Assembly: GCA_025059945.1 (NCBI GenBank)
Contig: JANXDC010000001.1
Coordinates: 127,677-191,676, forward strand
Direction: 5' to 3'
Source: Bacteroidota bacterium
GTDB taxonomy: Bacteria > Bacteroidota > Rhodothermia > JANXDC01
Length of the DNA stretch: 64,000 bases
The notes beneath the pieces were generated by a model, which did not search any database, had not been told where the DNA came from, and saw nothing but the letters and a program-made list of their open reading frames with translations. The position numbers and the translations under genes are program-made. Positions 1 through 8,414 of the stretch are shown here, in pieces (within the stretch, counting starts at the first letter, position 1; each line of letters starts with the position of its first letter).

Positions 1-713
1 GACCAACAAACGAACACCGAGGGCTCCGGCTGCAGTCCGAAGCTTCGGCGCAGAGCTCGGATTTCGCGTTCCGATAAATACCGCCACTGTCCAAGGCGCA
101 ACCGGTGCACCCGCAGGCCGCCGTATGCTATGCGCACCACCGAGGCCGCCTCAATGCCTGCGGCCTCCAGGGCTTGGCGCAACAGAGCCGGTTGGTCCTC
201 TCGTAAAGCCACCCCCAGAATACGGCCCTCGAGATCCGCTTCTATCACGGAGGCCTGCTGGGGTAGAGCGCACCGAAGCGCATGCCGCTGCTCCGGTCCC
301 AAGGTCCTTCGGCTCTGAATCCGGTACAGGGAAAGCGGGCCATAGGGTCCTACCGGAGGCTCGGAAGGGAGCTCCGGGTCGTTCGTGTATACGACGGCGC
401 CGGAGGCTTCAGCGTCCAGCCATCCAAGCGCCCGAAGCGACACTCTTAAGTGCGTACGCACAAGCCCTTGGTGCGCCTCGGTGCCCACCGCCTCTTCCTG
501 GCTCATTCCCTCAGGTTTGTGCAGCAGCACGTAGACCAAGGGTTCAGGTCCGATGCGGCGGCCGTCGAGCGCGATTACGGCTCCGGGCTCCACAAAGACG
601 CCCGGCCTCGTTACCGGCTGGCCGTTTACCTGCACGCGGCCCTGCAGGATCCAAGCGTCCGCCTCCCGGCGCGATATGCCGGCCGCTTGGGCCAAGTAAC
701 GGTTTAGCCGCAT
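1..713 (-). CDS. rluB: RluB/RsuA-family rRNA pseudouridine synthase (partial, runs off the left edge)
   Basis: Probably isomerises a uridine of 23S (or 16S) rRNA to pseudouridine. The N-terminus (RLNRYLAQAAGISRREADAW) is a clear S4 RNA-binding domain, roughly residues 1-60. The catalytic region reads GWLDAEASG, which keeps the Asp of the usual G-R-L-D motif but has Trp instead of Arg. A later segment RLRLGQWRYLSEREIRAL matches the family's C-terminal strand-helix. About 237 codons are visible with no stop, so the 3' end lies outside the window. The start is ATG with AAAGGAG just upstream. It follows scpB by 76 bases on the same strand; scpA-scpB-rluB is a classic gene order, which is why RluB is preferred over RsuA or RluE/F. 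Substrate position is not provable from sequence. Confidence 0.8.
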   Translation of the reverse strand, partial: MRLNRYLAQAAGISRREADAWILQGRVQVNGQPVTRPGVFVEPGAVIALDGRRIGPEPLVYVLLHKPEGMSQEEAVGTEAHQGLVRTHLRVSLRALGWLDAEASGAVVYTNDPELPSEPPVGPYGPLSLYRIQSRRTLGPEQRHALRCALPQQASVIEADLEGRILGVALREDQPALLRQALEAAGIEAASVVRIAYGGLRVHRLRLGQWRYLSEREIRALRRSFGLQPEPSVFVCW

Positions 714-789
714 GGGCTCCTTTAACTCCGGAATAGGCCTAGGGGGAGGCGGAAAGGTCCTCCGCCACGGACGAACGCGGTGTGCGCGC

Positions 790-1350
790 TTACGCAGTTG
801 GGGCATGGAGCGGGAACAGCTCCCCTAGCTCGGGCAATTTCGGAAGATCTTCCAGGCTCCGCAAGCCGAAATGAGCCAGGAAGCGAGGCGTGGTGGCGTA
901 CAGAAGCGGACGCCCGATCTCGGCCTTTCGGCCCGCGATGCGAATCAAGTCCAGCTCAAGCAGCCGCCTGAGGGCGTGTTCGGCGCTCGCTCCCCGGATC
1001 TGCTCGATTTCGGCGCGCGTGATGGGTTGTTGATAGGCGATAATGGCCAGTACCTCCAGGGCAGCGGGGCTCAGACGCACAGAACGCCGCTGGCCTAGAA
1101 AGCGCTCCAGCAGAGCTCCGAACTCTGGCTCTGTGCGCAGCTCCAGGCCGCCGGCTACGGCGCGAATCCGAAAGCTGCGGCCCGTCTCCGCATAGAGCGC
1201 GTTCAAGCGGGCGCAGGCGGCCTCGATGTGCTCGGCCGCGAGATCCGGAAAGTCGGGCGCCAACGCCTCCAGTAGCTGCGCCACCGAGACCGGCTCCGGG
1301 GCGACGAACAGGAGCGCCTCCAAAGCGCGCTCTAGCTCATGCATGCGCAA
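790..1350 (-). CDS. scpB: Segregation and condensation protein B (ScpB)
   Basis: Kleisin-associated subunit that works with ScpA and SMC to compact and segregate chromosomes. The 186-residue product has the two-winged-helix layout of the family: the first about residues 5-85 (LERALEALLFVAPEPVSVAQ), the second about 95-165 with the strongly conserved stretch ALEVLAIIAYQQPITRAEIE followed by IRGA and IGRPLLYATT. Length is normal. The start overlaps the 3' end of scpA by 14 bases, implying translational coupling; an in-frame ATG two codons on is an equally plausible start. Cytoplasmic. rluB follows on the same strand, probably in the same transcript. Confidence 0.93.
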   Translation of the reverse strand: MRMHELERALEALLFVAPEPVSVAQLLEALAPDFPDLAAEHIEAACARLNALYAETGRSFRIRAVAGGLELRTEPEFGALLERFLGQRRSVRLSPAALEVLAIIAYQQPITRAEIEQIRGASAEHALRRLLELDLIRIAGRKAEIGRPLLYATTPRFLAHFGLRSLEDLPKLPELGELFPLHAPTA

Positions 1351-2083
1351 GAAGCTCCGAAGCTGTCTCCGCCAACTTCAGGGAGAACTCCTCCGGATCC
1401 TGTTCCAGCACAAGCCGCAGCTGGCCCTGTAGCACGAGCTCCAGAAGCGCCAAAAACGTCATGACGACCCACATGCGGCCGGGCAGCTCCAAAAGCAGGT
1501 CTCGAAAGCGCGTCTGCCCGCGCCGACGCACCCGCTCCAGAAGCCATTGGGCTTGTCGCTCTACGCTCGTGGGCCAGCGCTCAACCGAATGCGCATCGGG
1601 TTGTCTGCGCCGCTGAAGGCGTTGCAGGGCCTCCAGAAGCTGATATAACGTAAGCGTATCCGGAAGCCCCTCCGGCTGGGTCCTGTCTTGTGTAGAGCGT
1701 CCGCGGGGAAAGCCGGCCCGCATCCGAAGCGACTCTAACTCCGCGGCCGCCGCTTTAAAACGCTGATAGCGAACAAGCCGCTCTGCCAGCTCCTGGCGCG
1801 GATCGGGTTGAGGCGCTTCTGCCGCAATAGCTCCCGGGTCCGAGGCCTGCTGCGGCAATAGCATGCGGGTTTTGATCTCTAGCAACATGGCGGCCACGTA
1901 GAGAAACTCGCTCGCCAATTCCAGGTCGAGTTCCTCTAGTGCCGCCATGTACTCCAGGAACTGATGCGTGATGCGTTCGATCGGAATATCCCAGATGTTG
2001 AGCTCATCGCGCTGGATGAAAAACAAAAGCAGATCCAGCGGCCCTTCAAAAGCCTCTAGACGGACCTCGTAGAGGGGGCGCAT
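1337..2083 (-). CDS. scpA: Segregation and condensation protein A (ScpA kleisin)
   Basis: Kleisin bridging the SMC head domains. The N-terminus carries the family hallmark VRLEAFEGPLDLLLFFI followed by IWDIPIERITHQFLEYM. The middle has LELASEFLYVAAMLLEIKT, and the C-terminal winged helix (VVMTFLALLELVLQGQLRL) binds the SMC head. At 248 residues it is normal length. It overlaps scpB downstream and is the first gene of scpA-scpB-rluB. A promoter-like TTGCCT-18-TAATTTGA lies so close that the predicted transcript would have a leader of only three or four bases, and no Shine-Dalgarno is visible. It is divergent from the initiator tRNA gene. Confidence 0.94.
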   Translation of the reverse strand: MRPLYEVRLEAFEGPLDLLLFFIQRDELNIWDIPIERITHQFLEYMAALEELDLELASEFLYVAAMLLEIKTRMLLPQQASDPGAIAAEAPQPDPRQELAERLVRYQRFKAAAAELESLRMRAGFPRGRSTQDRTQPEGLPDTLTLYQLLEALQRLQRRRQPDAHSVERWPTSVERQAQWLLERVRRRGQTRFRDLLLELPGRMWVVMTFLALLELVLQGQLRLVLEQDPEEFSLKLAETASELLAHA

Positions 2084-2089
2084 CGTGTG

Positions 2090-2121
2090 TCAAATTACCG
2101 TTTCCGAAAGCTAGCAGGCAA
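2090..2121 (-). promoter_or_regulatory. Predicted promoter of scpA-scpB-rluB
   Basis: On the minus strand TTGCCT (2121-2116), an 18-base spacer, then TAATTTGA (2097-2090), a close variant of the Bacteroidota -7 element TAnnTTTG. The scpA start codon lies at 2083, so the transcript would be nearly leaderless. Spacing matches other promoters in the window; the -7 match is imperfect. Confidence 0.5.
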
Positions 2122-2155
2122 CGCCCCCGTGGAGTGCGTTTTTGCAGCGGGGATC

Positions 2156-2187
2156 TTGACACACCCGCCCTTGGGATGGTATCTTTG
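2156..2187 (+). promoter_or_regulatory. Promoter of the initiator tRNA gene
   Basis: TTGACA (2156-2161), 18-base spacer, TATCTTTG (2180-2187). The downstream element is an exact match to the Bacteroidota -7 consensus TAnnTTTG and the upstream one is a perfect -35 hexamer. Start of transcription would be about 2191, ten bases before the mature tRNA. Confidence 0.8.
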
Positions 2188-2200
2188 CCTCCCCAACGAT

Positions 2201-2273
<73 letters not shown>

Positions 2274-2277
2274 CGAG

Positions 2278-2312
2278 GCCCGACCTGAAGAGGTCGGGCT
2301 CTTTTGTTTTTG
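2278..2312 (+). terminator. Rho-independent terminator of the initiator tRNA
   Basis: Hairpin GCCCGACCT-GAAG-AGGTCGGGC: a perfect nine-pair stem with a four-base loop, followed by TCTTTTGTTTTT. It begins five bases after the tRNA. Confidence 0.92.
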
Positions 2313-2344
2313 GCCTCGGATATCCGCTCCATCCGCCTGCTCCT

Positions 2345-2378
2345 AAAAACCTGAGGGGCTCTATCTAGAGCCCCTCAG
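2345..2378 (-). terminator. Rho-independent terminator of the porin operon
   Basis: A perfect 12-pair inverted repeat (CTGAGGGGCTCT / AGAGCCCCTCAG) with a four-base loop at 2351-2378. Read on the minus strand it is followed by GTTTTTAGG, so it terminates the leftward porin transcript whose stop is at 2401. Confidence 0.85.
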
Positions 2379-2400
2379 GCCAGCACCGGAGGATAGCGGG

Positions 2401-3705
2401 CTAAAAGCGCAGTTGCACCGTCGCCTGCAGGCCGTAGAGGGTCTGCCGCTCGATCCGATTGCCGGCTGTGCGGATATAGGTGATTTGATCCGGTTGCTGA
2501 TGCAGCGCGTAGGCGCCGATGTTGTTTTCGATCGCAACGGGCATATCGAACCAGACGGGCACCTCGATGATCAACTTCGCATTCGACCCCAAGAGCCGGT
2601 ACGCCAGCATGGGGGTCAGCTCGCCGATTCGCTTGTCCCCGATCGGCTGCGGGACCTGGGTGTTAAGACCCCGGCCAAAGTCGGCATCGGGTTGCACGAA
2701 GGCGTAGCGCAGGCCCAGATCGAGCTTCTCCCCGCTCAGCACGGCTTGTAGGCGGCCTCCGAAGGCCTGTAGTTCGCCGTACGTGTTCTTATAGGTCCCT
2801 TGCGTGTATTCGGCCTCAGCCCGAATCGTCCACTCTGCGGCCCGATACTGCAGCACCCCGTCTAAGCCCACCATCTGCAGGGTGCCCCGATCCAGGGGGC
2901 GACGAGCAAGAAACGTATTCCAGTTGCTGTTGAGCAGTAGCGGCTTATCTTTGAGCCGCACCTGAAGCGCCGTGGAGTGCCCAACGAAGGAGTCCTTTAC
3001 ATAAAGCGCGTTCAGGTATACGGCTCCGTGCCACTTACGCTCCGTCTGGTACGGCTCGTCGGCATTGAGCCCATTGGGCAGGCCGCTATTGAGCCCCACG
3101 CGTCCCGCTAGAAGCGGGGTGCCGAGCGTCATGGCGATGTAGCGCTCCGGTAGGTTACGACCCGTACCGGACTGCACCGTGAGCGCCGCATCCAGCAGGC
3201 CTCCGATCTTGCCGTATAGCGTGGCTCCGTAATCTCGGCCCAGACCAAAGAACAAATACGGCAGCGAGCGTTCTACAAAGGGCAGCTCTCGATACTCGGT
3301 AAGCTGCTCTAGACCGAAAGGCGTTCTGTACTGCCCAATGCGGACCGTAAAGGGCAGCTCAAACGGCCTCAGGTCAAAGTAGAAGTCCAACAATACCGGA
3401 TTGGGGCCCCAGGTGCCTCCGCCGGAGGTCGGAACCTCTACTTCACGGCCCGCTAAGGCGAGCTCCGTATAGAAATGCAGGCCTCTGTAGGAGCCCTGCG
3501 CATGCAAACGCGCGCGGCCGAAAAAGTGATAGACCTGCATGTCGTCCCGAAACGGGTCATCGACGCGCTGCACCAGCCATACGGGCCGGATCATACCGCC
3601 CACGCTTAGCGCGGGCCTATCCTGCCCAGACGGTTGCGCCTGCGTGTCCATGGCCCCCATGAGCCCAATCAGCAACAGGCTCGCCGGGATCGTACCGCGT
3701 TTCAT
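2401..3705 (-). CDS. OprP/OprO-type outer-membrane porin
   Basis: Predicted outer-membrane beta-barrel channel of the phosphate-selective porin O/P type. A 434-residue precursor starts with a Sec signal peptide ending near MDTQA. Alternating hydrophobic strands run throughout, with characteristic pieces such as FYFDLRPFELPFTVRIGQYR and TPFGLEQLTEYRELPFVERS, the hallmark region of this family. The last residues YGLQATVQLRF end in the C-terminal Phe expected for barrel insertion. It lies 25 bases after the YceI gene and shares a transcript with it; a perfect hairpin terminator follows. The real substrate, anion or otherwise, is unknown: the family name does not prove phosphate specificity. Confidence 0.85.
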   Translation of the reverse strand: MKRGTIPASLLLIGLMGAMDTQAQPSGQDRPALSVGGMIRPVWLVQRVDDPFRDDMQVYHFFGRARLHAQGSYRGLHFYTELALAGREVEVPTSGGGTWGPNPVLLDFYFDLRPFELPFTVRIGQYRTPFGLEQLTEYRELPFVERSLPYLFFGLGRDYGATLYGKIGGLLDAALTVQSGTGRNLPERYIAMTLGTPLLAGRVGLNSGLPNGLNADEPYQTERKWHGAVYLNALYVKDSFVGHSTALQVRLKDKPLLLNSNWNTFLARRPLDRGTLQMVGLDGVLQYRAAEWTIRAEAEYTQGTYKNTYGELQAFGGRLQAVLSGEKLDLGLRYAFVQPDADFGRGLNTQVPQPIGDKRIGELTPMLAYRLLGSNAKLIIEVPVWFDMPVAIENNIGAYALHQQPDQITYIRTAGNRIERQTLYGLQATVQLRF

Positions 3706-3730
3706 GGCGTGCTCCCTCCTACCTTGAATT

Positions 3731-4417
3731 TTAAGGTGAACCTCGGTCCGTCCGCACCAGCAACGTCAAATCGTAACGGACCGTAATCTTATCGTCCACG
3801 CGCATAACCCCTAAGAACCGACGGGGCGTAATACCAAAGTGGGTCATGAACAACTCCTTGGCGCCTTGAATCTGGATTTGCTCCCCGCTTATCCTAAGGA
3901 GCGCCTCCAGCTCGATGTCGCGTTCTACGCCTGCTACCATGAGCCGGCCGCGGGCCTTGACCCAGTATCCTCCTCCAGAGGGGGCGGGGCCCGCTGGAGC
4001 ATAGTCGCGTAGCGTAAAGACGATTTCCGGATGCTGATCCGCTTTGAGGTCTCGATACATGTTCCGGTTTAGGGCTTCTATGGAGGACTTAAGCCCCTGC
4101 ACCGGAACGACCACGCGCAAGCTTACGATGCGCCATCCCAGGGGACTCTCAGCCGGTTCTACGGTGCCCTCCAGGAGCAACCGCGTAGCATCGGCCGAGT
4201 ACGGATGCAAGGTTGAAGTGCCCTCCAGCCACAGTCGGCTTCCCGCCTTGAGTTCTAACCGCGGGGGGCGGTGCCCTGCGCCGGTCGGTTCCGCATATGC
4301 CAAGCGGGCCTCCATGCGCAGCCCTGGCTGCGCATGGAGGCTTATCCCCCAAGCCCCTATGCACAGCGCCAAGAGCCCGCTAAGCCGTCCCGATCTACGG
4401 ACCCCGCCTGCTTTCAT
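3731..4417 (-). CDS. YceI-like periplasmic lipid-binding protein
   Basis: A 228-residue lipocalin-like protein with an N-terminal signal peptide (hydrophobic LSGLLALCIGAWGISLHAQ). The mature part opens with the family signature LWLEGTSTLHPYSADA, continues with LKSSIEALNRNMYRDLKADQ (the K/N/M...LKA..P motif) and ends with IQGAKELFMTHFGITPRR. YceI proteins bind polyisoprenoid or similar lipids in the periplasm. It is the first gene of an operon with an OprP-type porin, suggesting a joint envelope role. The upstream stretch 4418-4510 is markedly AT-rich and probably holds the promoter, but I could not fix a convincing -33/-7 pair. Confidence 0.83.
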   Translation of the reverse strand: MKAGGVRRSGRLSGLLALCIGAWGISLHAQPGLRMEARLAYAEPTGAGHRPPRLELKAGSRLWLEGTSTLHPYSADATRLLLEGTVEPAESPLGWRIVSLRVVVPVQGLKSSIEALNRNMYRDLKADQHPEIVFTLRDYAPAGPAPSGGGYWVKARGRLMVAGVERDIELEALLRISGEQIQIQGAKELFMTHFGITPRRFLGVMRVDDKITVRYDLTLLVRTDRGSP

Positions 4418-4624
4418 GGTGTGCTTCCTTTTAGGATTTTAATACCTTTTAGTTCCAATATATTATACGCAACCAAAGCTTACGGGTGATAGCCCTTCAT
4501 TTATTTTTCACGGATTAGCTTGCCGGGAAAACTCGCGTTTGCGTCGCCCGATCGCGTCTCGATCGTGCGCAGTCCATAACGTGGGGTATGCGTCCTTTGG
4601 GGCAGTCCTCCGGACCCGAGAACA

Positions 4625-4650
4625 CAAAAGGCGGCCTTCGGGGCCGCCTC
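4625..4650 (-). terminator. Rho-independent terminator of fumC
   Basis: GGCGGCC / GGCCGCC hairpin with a short CCGAA-type loop, followed on the minus strand by TTTTGTG. It lies about 35 bases beyond the fumC stop. Confidence 0.8.
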
Positions 4651-4685
4651 TTGAGAGCACTCCAGGAGGGATAAGGGGGATCCTT

Positions 4686-6107
4686 CTAAGCCCCGCCGCC
4701 CAGGCCTGGAAGCGCGATCCCGGGCTCGGTCATCTGCCGCAGGTTTAGGTAGCGATCCAGCTCCTCTGGGCTCAGCAAACCCATCTCGAGGACCACCTCA
4801 CGTACGGATCGGCCGCTATAAGCAGCGTGCTTGGCGACCTCGGCTGCGCGATCATAACCGATTACGGGGTTGAGCACAGTGGCGATCGAGGGGTTGCGTT
4901 CCAGCAGGTCTTTGCAGCGCTCCCGGTTGGCCTGCAAGCCCGCGATCACCTTGCTTCGGAAAACTTCGACCGCGTTCGCCAGGATGCCGATGGATTCCAG
5001 CATCGCATGCGCCATGACGGGCATCATGGTGTTGAGTTCGAAGTTGCCGTGTTGGTTGCCGATCGTGATCACAAGCGCATTGCCCATCACGCGGGCGCAC
5101 ACCATCATGAGGGCCTCGTTGACCACGGGGTTGACTTTGCCCGGCATAATCGAGGAGCCGGGCTGCAGGTCCGGAAGCCGCAGCTCCGCTAGCCCGCTTG
5201 TGGGCCCAGAGCCCATCCAGCGGATGTCGTTGGCGATCTTAAGAAGGCTTGTGGCGAGCGTATTGAGCGCTCCCGCCACGTAGACGAAAGCGTCCTTTGC
5301 GGCCTGCGCTTCGAAATGATCCCTAGCTTCCCGAAACGGGATTCCGGTTTCGGCCGCGATGTAGGCGATCGCCCGCGCTGGGAAGTCCGGATGTCGGTTG
5401 ATCCCGGTGCCCGTGGCCGTGCCGCCCAGGGCCAGCTCCTCCAACTCGACGCCCGCTTCCCGCAGCCGGCGTATGCCGTTTCGGATCTGCGTAGCGTAGG
5501 CGCCGAACTCTTGACCCAACCGCACAGGCGTGGCGTCCATCAGATGGGTGCGGCCGCTTTTGATCACGTCGTCGAAGGCGCGCGCTTTTTCCTCCAGCGC
5601 CTCCGCCAGCCGCTCAAGGGCGGGGGACAGGTCCTGCTCCAGGGCCAGGCGCGCGGCGATGTGCATGGCCGAGGGGATGACGTCGTTTGAGGACTGGCCC
5701 ATGTTTACATGATCGTTGGGGTGCACGAGCTTAGAGCCCCGCTTGCCGCCCAGGGCCTCGGTGGCCAGGTTGGCCAGCACCTCGTTCATGTTCATGTTCG
5801 TTGAGGTGCCCGAGCCCGTCTGATAGATGTCCAGGGGAAATTGATCGAGCAGCTCCCCGGCTCGCACGCGTCGGGCCGCGATGATGATGGCCTCCGCAAT
5901 CGGCGCCTCCAATAACCCCAGCTCGCGATTGGCCGCGGCGGCGGCCTCTTTGATCAGGGCCAGAGCCTCCAGAAACCGGCGAGGAAAGCGCACCCCGCTG
6001 ATGGGAAAGTTTTCGATCGCCCGCTGCGTTTGGGCCCCCCAGTAGGCGGAGGCGGGCACCCGCACTTCGCCCATCGAGTCGCGTTCGATTCGATAGCTCG
6101 TTTCCAT
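4686..6107 (-). CDS. fumC: Class II fumarate hydratase (fumarase C)
   Basis: Interconverts fumarate and L-malate in the TCA cycle; cytoplasmic homotetramer without Fe-S cluster. The superfamily signature GSSIMPGKVNPV, which holds the catalytic Ser loop, is intact. Also present are SGTSTNMNMNEVLANLA, HPNDHVNMGQSSNDVIPSA and the active-site His segment GRTHLMDATPVRLGQEF. At 473 residues the length is normal. These fumarase-specific forms (TSTNMN, HPNDHVN) separate it from aspartase and argininosuccinate lyase. It is monocistronic, divergent from uvrC with 47 bases between starts, and ended by a hairpin terminator. Confidence 0.95.
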   Translation of the reverse strand: METSYRIERDSMGEVRVPASAYWGAQTQRAIENFPISGVRFPRRFLEALALIKEAAAAANRELGLLEAPIAEAIIIAARRVRAGELLDQFPLDIYQTGSGTSTNMNMNEVLANLATEALGGKRGSKLVHPNDHVNMGQSSNDVIPSAMHIAARLALEQDLSPALERLAEALEEKARAFDDVIKSGRTHLMDATPVRLGQEFGAYATQIRNGIRRLREAGVELEELALGGTATGTGINRHPDFPARAIAYIAAETGIPFREARDHFEAQAAKDAFVYVAGALNTLATSLLKIANDIRWMGSGPTSGLAELRLPDLQPGSSIMPGKVNPVVNEALMMVCARVMGNALVITIGNQHGNFELNTMMPVMAHAMLESIGILANAVEVFRSKVIAGLQANRERCKDLLERNPSIATVLNPVIGYDRAAEVAKHAAYSGRSVREVVLEMGLLSPEELDRYLNLRQMTEPGIALPGLGGGA

Positions 6108-6120
6108 GGTTTCGCCCCCG

Positions 6121-6128
6121 TATCTTTG
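6121..6128 (+). promoter_or_regulatory. -7 element of the uvrC promoter
   Basis: TATCTTTG is an exact TAnnTTTG match, predicted start of transcription about 6132, 23 bases before the uvrC ATG. No good TTG hexamer is found 17-18 bases upstream, only TCGTTT, so the -33 part is weak. Confidence 0.55.
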
Positions 6129-6154
6129 ACCTGCGTGGGCAAGTTGAGGCCGTC

Positions 6155-8020
6155 ATGCCGAACGGGGCAAGCGCGACGCTAGAGGCCAAGCTAGAGGGCC
6201 TGCCCGCAAAGCCCGGTGTGTACGTATTTCGAGACCGCAACGGGAAGGTGCTCTACGTGGGCAAGGCCCGCTCCTTAAGGCAGCGGGTGCGCTCTTACTT
6301 TCAGGAAAGCCGGCATCGGGACGGCAAAACGGCCGCGCTCGTGCAAAAGATCGCGGACCTGGAATGGATCGTGACCGACACCGAAGCCGAGGCCCTGATC
6401 CTGGAGAACACGCTCATCAAACAGCACCGGCCCCGGTACAACGTAAGCCTGCGCGATGACAAGACGTACCCTTTTCTCTGCATCAAGAACGAGCCCTTTC
6501 CGCGTCTGGTGCTCACGCGCCGGCTCGTCCGGGACGGCTCCCGCTACTACGGACCGTACACGGACGTGCGTCAGGTGCGCGCGCTATTGCGCTCCATACG
6601 GGAGATCTTTCCGCTTCGCAGTTGTTCGCTCCAGTTGACTCCAGAGAACATCGCGACGGGCAAGTTTCGGCCCTGTCTGGACTATCACATCGGCCGCTGC
6701 AACGCCCCCTGCGTGGGATGGGAGTCCCTGGAGCAGTACGAGGAGACGATCCGACAAGTGGAGCAGGTCTTGCTCGGCCACACCGGCGCGCTAATCGAGC
6801 AGCTTAAGGCGCGCATGATGGCCCTGGCCGAGGCGATGCGTTTTGAGGAGGCCGCTCGGATACGGGATCGCATCCGGGCTCTGGAGCAAATGAGCGCTCG
6901 TCAGAAGGTGGTCTCCGCCGAGGCCGTTGATCGCGACGTGCTCGCGCTCGCCTGGGAGCCAGATCTGGAGGTGGCTTGCGCGGTCGCCTTTTTCATCCGC
7001 GAAGGGCGGCTTATCGGCCGCCGCCACAGGTACCTGCACAACGTTGGCGGCCGAAGCCCGGAGGAGTTGCTGCAGGTCTTTGCGGAGCGCTACTACCTTG
7101 AGGAGGCCTCCTTGGTGCCTCGAGAGATCCTGGTGAGCCACTCCTTAGCCCAGCCCGAGGCCTTAAGCGCCTACTTGCAAGCCCAGCGAGGCGAGCCGGT
7201 ATCGATTCGGCTTCCGGACTCGGAGGAGGAGGTCGCGCTTCTGCGCATGGCCCGCACGAACGCCGAACTGCTGCTTGGTGAATGGCGGCTGGCTCGGGAA
7301 CGGGAGGCCGAAGCTCGCCTGCCGATGGCTTTGCGCGCCCTGGCGCGGGCCCTGGATCTGCCGCATCCGCCCCGGCGGATTGAGGGCTTCGATAACGCGC
7401 ATCTGCACGGAGAGGCCCTCGTGGGGGCTATGGTCTGCTTCGTAGACGGTCGCCCGGCCCGACGGGAGTACCGGCACTATGTTGTGCGCACCGTTCAAGG
7501 TCCGGATGATTTCGCCGCCATGCGCGAGGTCGTCTATCGCCGCTACAGGCGTGTGCTCGAAGAGGGGGCTTCGCTTCCGGATCTCATCCTCGTCGACGGG
7601 GGCAAGGGGCAGCTCAGTGCGGCCCTGGAGGCGCTTTCCGCGCTTGGGATCGTCGATCGGATTCCCGTGGTGGGGCTGGCTAAGCGGCTAGAGGAGCTGT
7701 TTCTGCCTGATCGCAAGCAGCCTCTGCAGCTACCGCGCACCTCTCCGGCCCTGCGCCTGCTGCAACAGATTCGCGACGAAGCGCATCGGTTCGCCCGCTC
7801 CTTGCATCATCGGCGCCGCGCTCGGGTCCAGCTTGCGCTGGAGTGGGAGGCCATACCGGGCATCGGGCCCAAGACGATCCGGCGCCTGTTGGAGCACTTC
7901 GGCTCCCCGGAGGCTGTTCGGCGGGCATCGGAGGAGGACCTGGCAGCCCTCGTCGGTCCGACCCGCGCCCGACGCCTGCGGGCGCACTTTTCGGGCGCCG
8001 CACCGGAGCTGGGATCTTAG
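6155..8020 (+). CDS. uvrC: Excinuclease ABC subunit C (UvrC)
   Basis: Dual-incision nuclease of nucleotide excision repair; cuts on both sides of a lesion marked by UvrB. The GIY-YIG domain is at the N-terminus (KPGVYVFRDRNGKVLYVGKA, then RSLRQRVRSYF). A Cys-rich stretch (FRPCLDYHIGRCNAPCVGW) is typical of the UvrC Fe-S/Zn ligand region. The UVR domain is around residue 225 (AEAMRFEEAARIRDRIRAL), an RNase H-like endonuclease domain runs about 380-540 (FDNAHLHGEALVGAMVCFVD, LILVDGGKGQLSAA), and tandem helix-hairpin-helix motifs close the protein (IPGIGPKTIRRLLEHFG). At 621 residues it is normal. Its stop codon interlocks with that of the convergent CBM48 gene. Confidence 0.97.
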   Translation: MPNGASATLEAKLEGLPAKPGVYVFRDRNGKVLYVGKARSLRQRVRSYFQESRHRDGKTAALVQKIADLEWIVTDTEAEALILENTLIKQHRPRYNVSLRDDKTYPFLCIKNEPFPRLVLTRRLVRDGSRYYGPYTDVRQVRALLRSIREIFPLRSCSLQLTPENIATGKFRPCLDYHIGRCNAPCVGWESLEQYEETIRQVEQVLLGHTGALIEQLKARMMALAEAMRFEEAARIRDRIRALEQMSARQKVVSAEAVDRDVLALAWEPDLEVACAVAFFIREGRLIGRRHRYLHNVGGRSPEELLQVFAERYYLEEASLVPREILVSHSLAQPEALSAYLQAQRGEPVSIRLPDSEEEVALLRMARTNAELLLGEWRLAREREAEARLPMALRALARALDLPHPPRRIEGFDNAHLHGEALVGAMVCFVDGRPARREYRHYVVRTVQGPDDFAAMREVVYRRYRRVLEEGASLPDLILVDGGKGQLSAALEALSALGIVDRIPVVGLAKRLEELFLPDRKQPLQLPRTSPALRLLQQIRDEAHRFARSLHHRRRARVQLALEWEAIPGIGPKTIRRLLEHFGSPEAVRRASEEDLAALVGPTRARRLRAHFSGAAPELGS

Positions 8021-8313
8021 AGCTCTAGAACGCAGTCGTCGCTTCCGAACGGGTTGGGCACGTAGCGGTCGGCCGCCTCGTCGTTATGCCACCAGCTCTC
8101 GTCCACGTAGTAGCGGAACCTATAGGCGCGGCCTGGTTTGAGGCGAAGCGTTAGCCGCCAGCGGCCATCGGAAGTCCGTTCCATTAGGTGCGCATCGCGG
8201 CTCCAGGCGTTGAAGTCGCCCACCACGGCCACGCGCTCTTGAGCGATTGCACCGGGCAACTCAAACGTCACCCGGCATGATTGGCCCTTGGGGCTGTAGT
8301 GTTTCGTGATCAT
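8017..8313 (-). CDS. Stand-alone CBM48/isoamylase N-terminal-like glycogen-binding protein
   Basis: A 98-residue single-domain protein resembling the early-set carbohydrate-binding module of glycogen-branching enzyme, isoamylase and AMPK-beta. The diagnostic strand VAVVGDFNAWSRDAHLM (family form: V.L.GDFN.W) is followed by GRWRLTLRLKPGRAYRFRYY and VPNPFGSDDCVLEL. No signal peptide, so cytoplasmic. It is divergent from the GH13 gene, which lacks such a domain, so the two may cooperate on alpha-glucans. It may instead be a regulatory glycogen-binding protein. The 3' end overlaps the uvrC stop by four bases. Confidence 0.8.
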   Translation of the reverse strand: MITKHYSPKGQSCRVTFELPGAIAQERVAVVGDFNAWSRDAHLMERTSDGRWRLTLRLKPGRAYRFRYYVDESWWHNDEAADRYVPNPFGSDDCVLEL

Positions 8314-8325
8314 GGGTGACCCCCT

Positions 8326-8357
8326 TTGCGTTTTTACGGTCTTGGGGCGTATTTCGG
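8326..8357 (+). promoter_or_regulatory. Predicted promoter of the GH13-polX operon
   Basis: TTGCGT (8326-8331), 18-base spacer, TATTTCGG (8350-8357), a partial TAnnTTTG match. It lies downstream of the earliest possible GTG start at 8316, which argues for a later start codon for the GH13 gene. Confidence 0.4.
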
Positions 8358-8414
8358 GGCGTTCCCAAGATGGAATCCGGCCATAGGATCGCGCAATCGG
8401 GTTGCCGATTCTTC

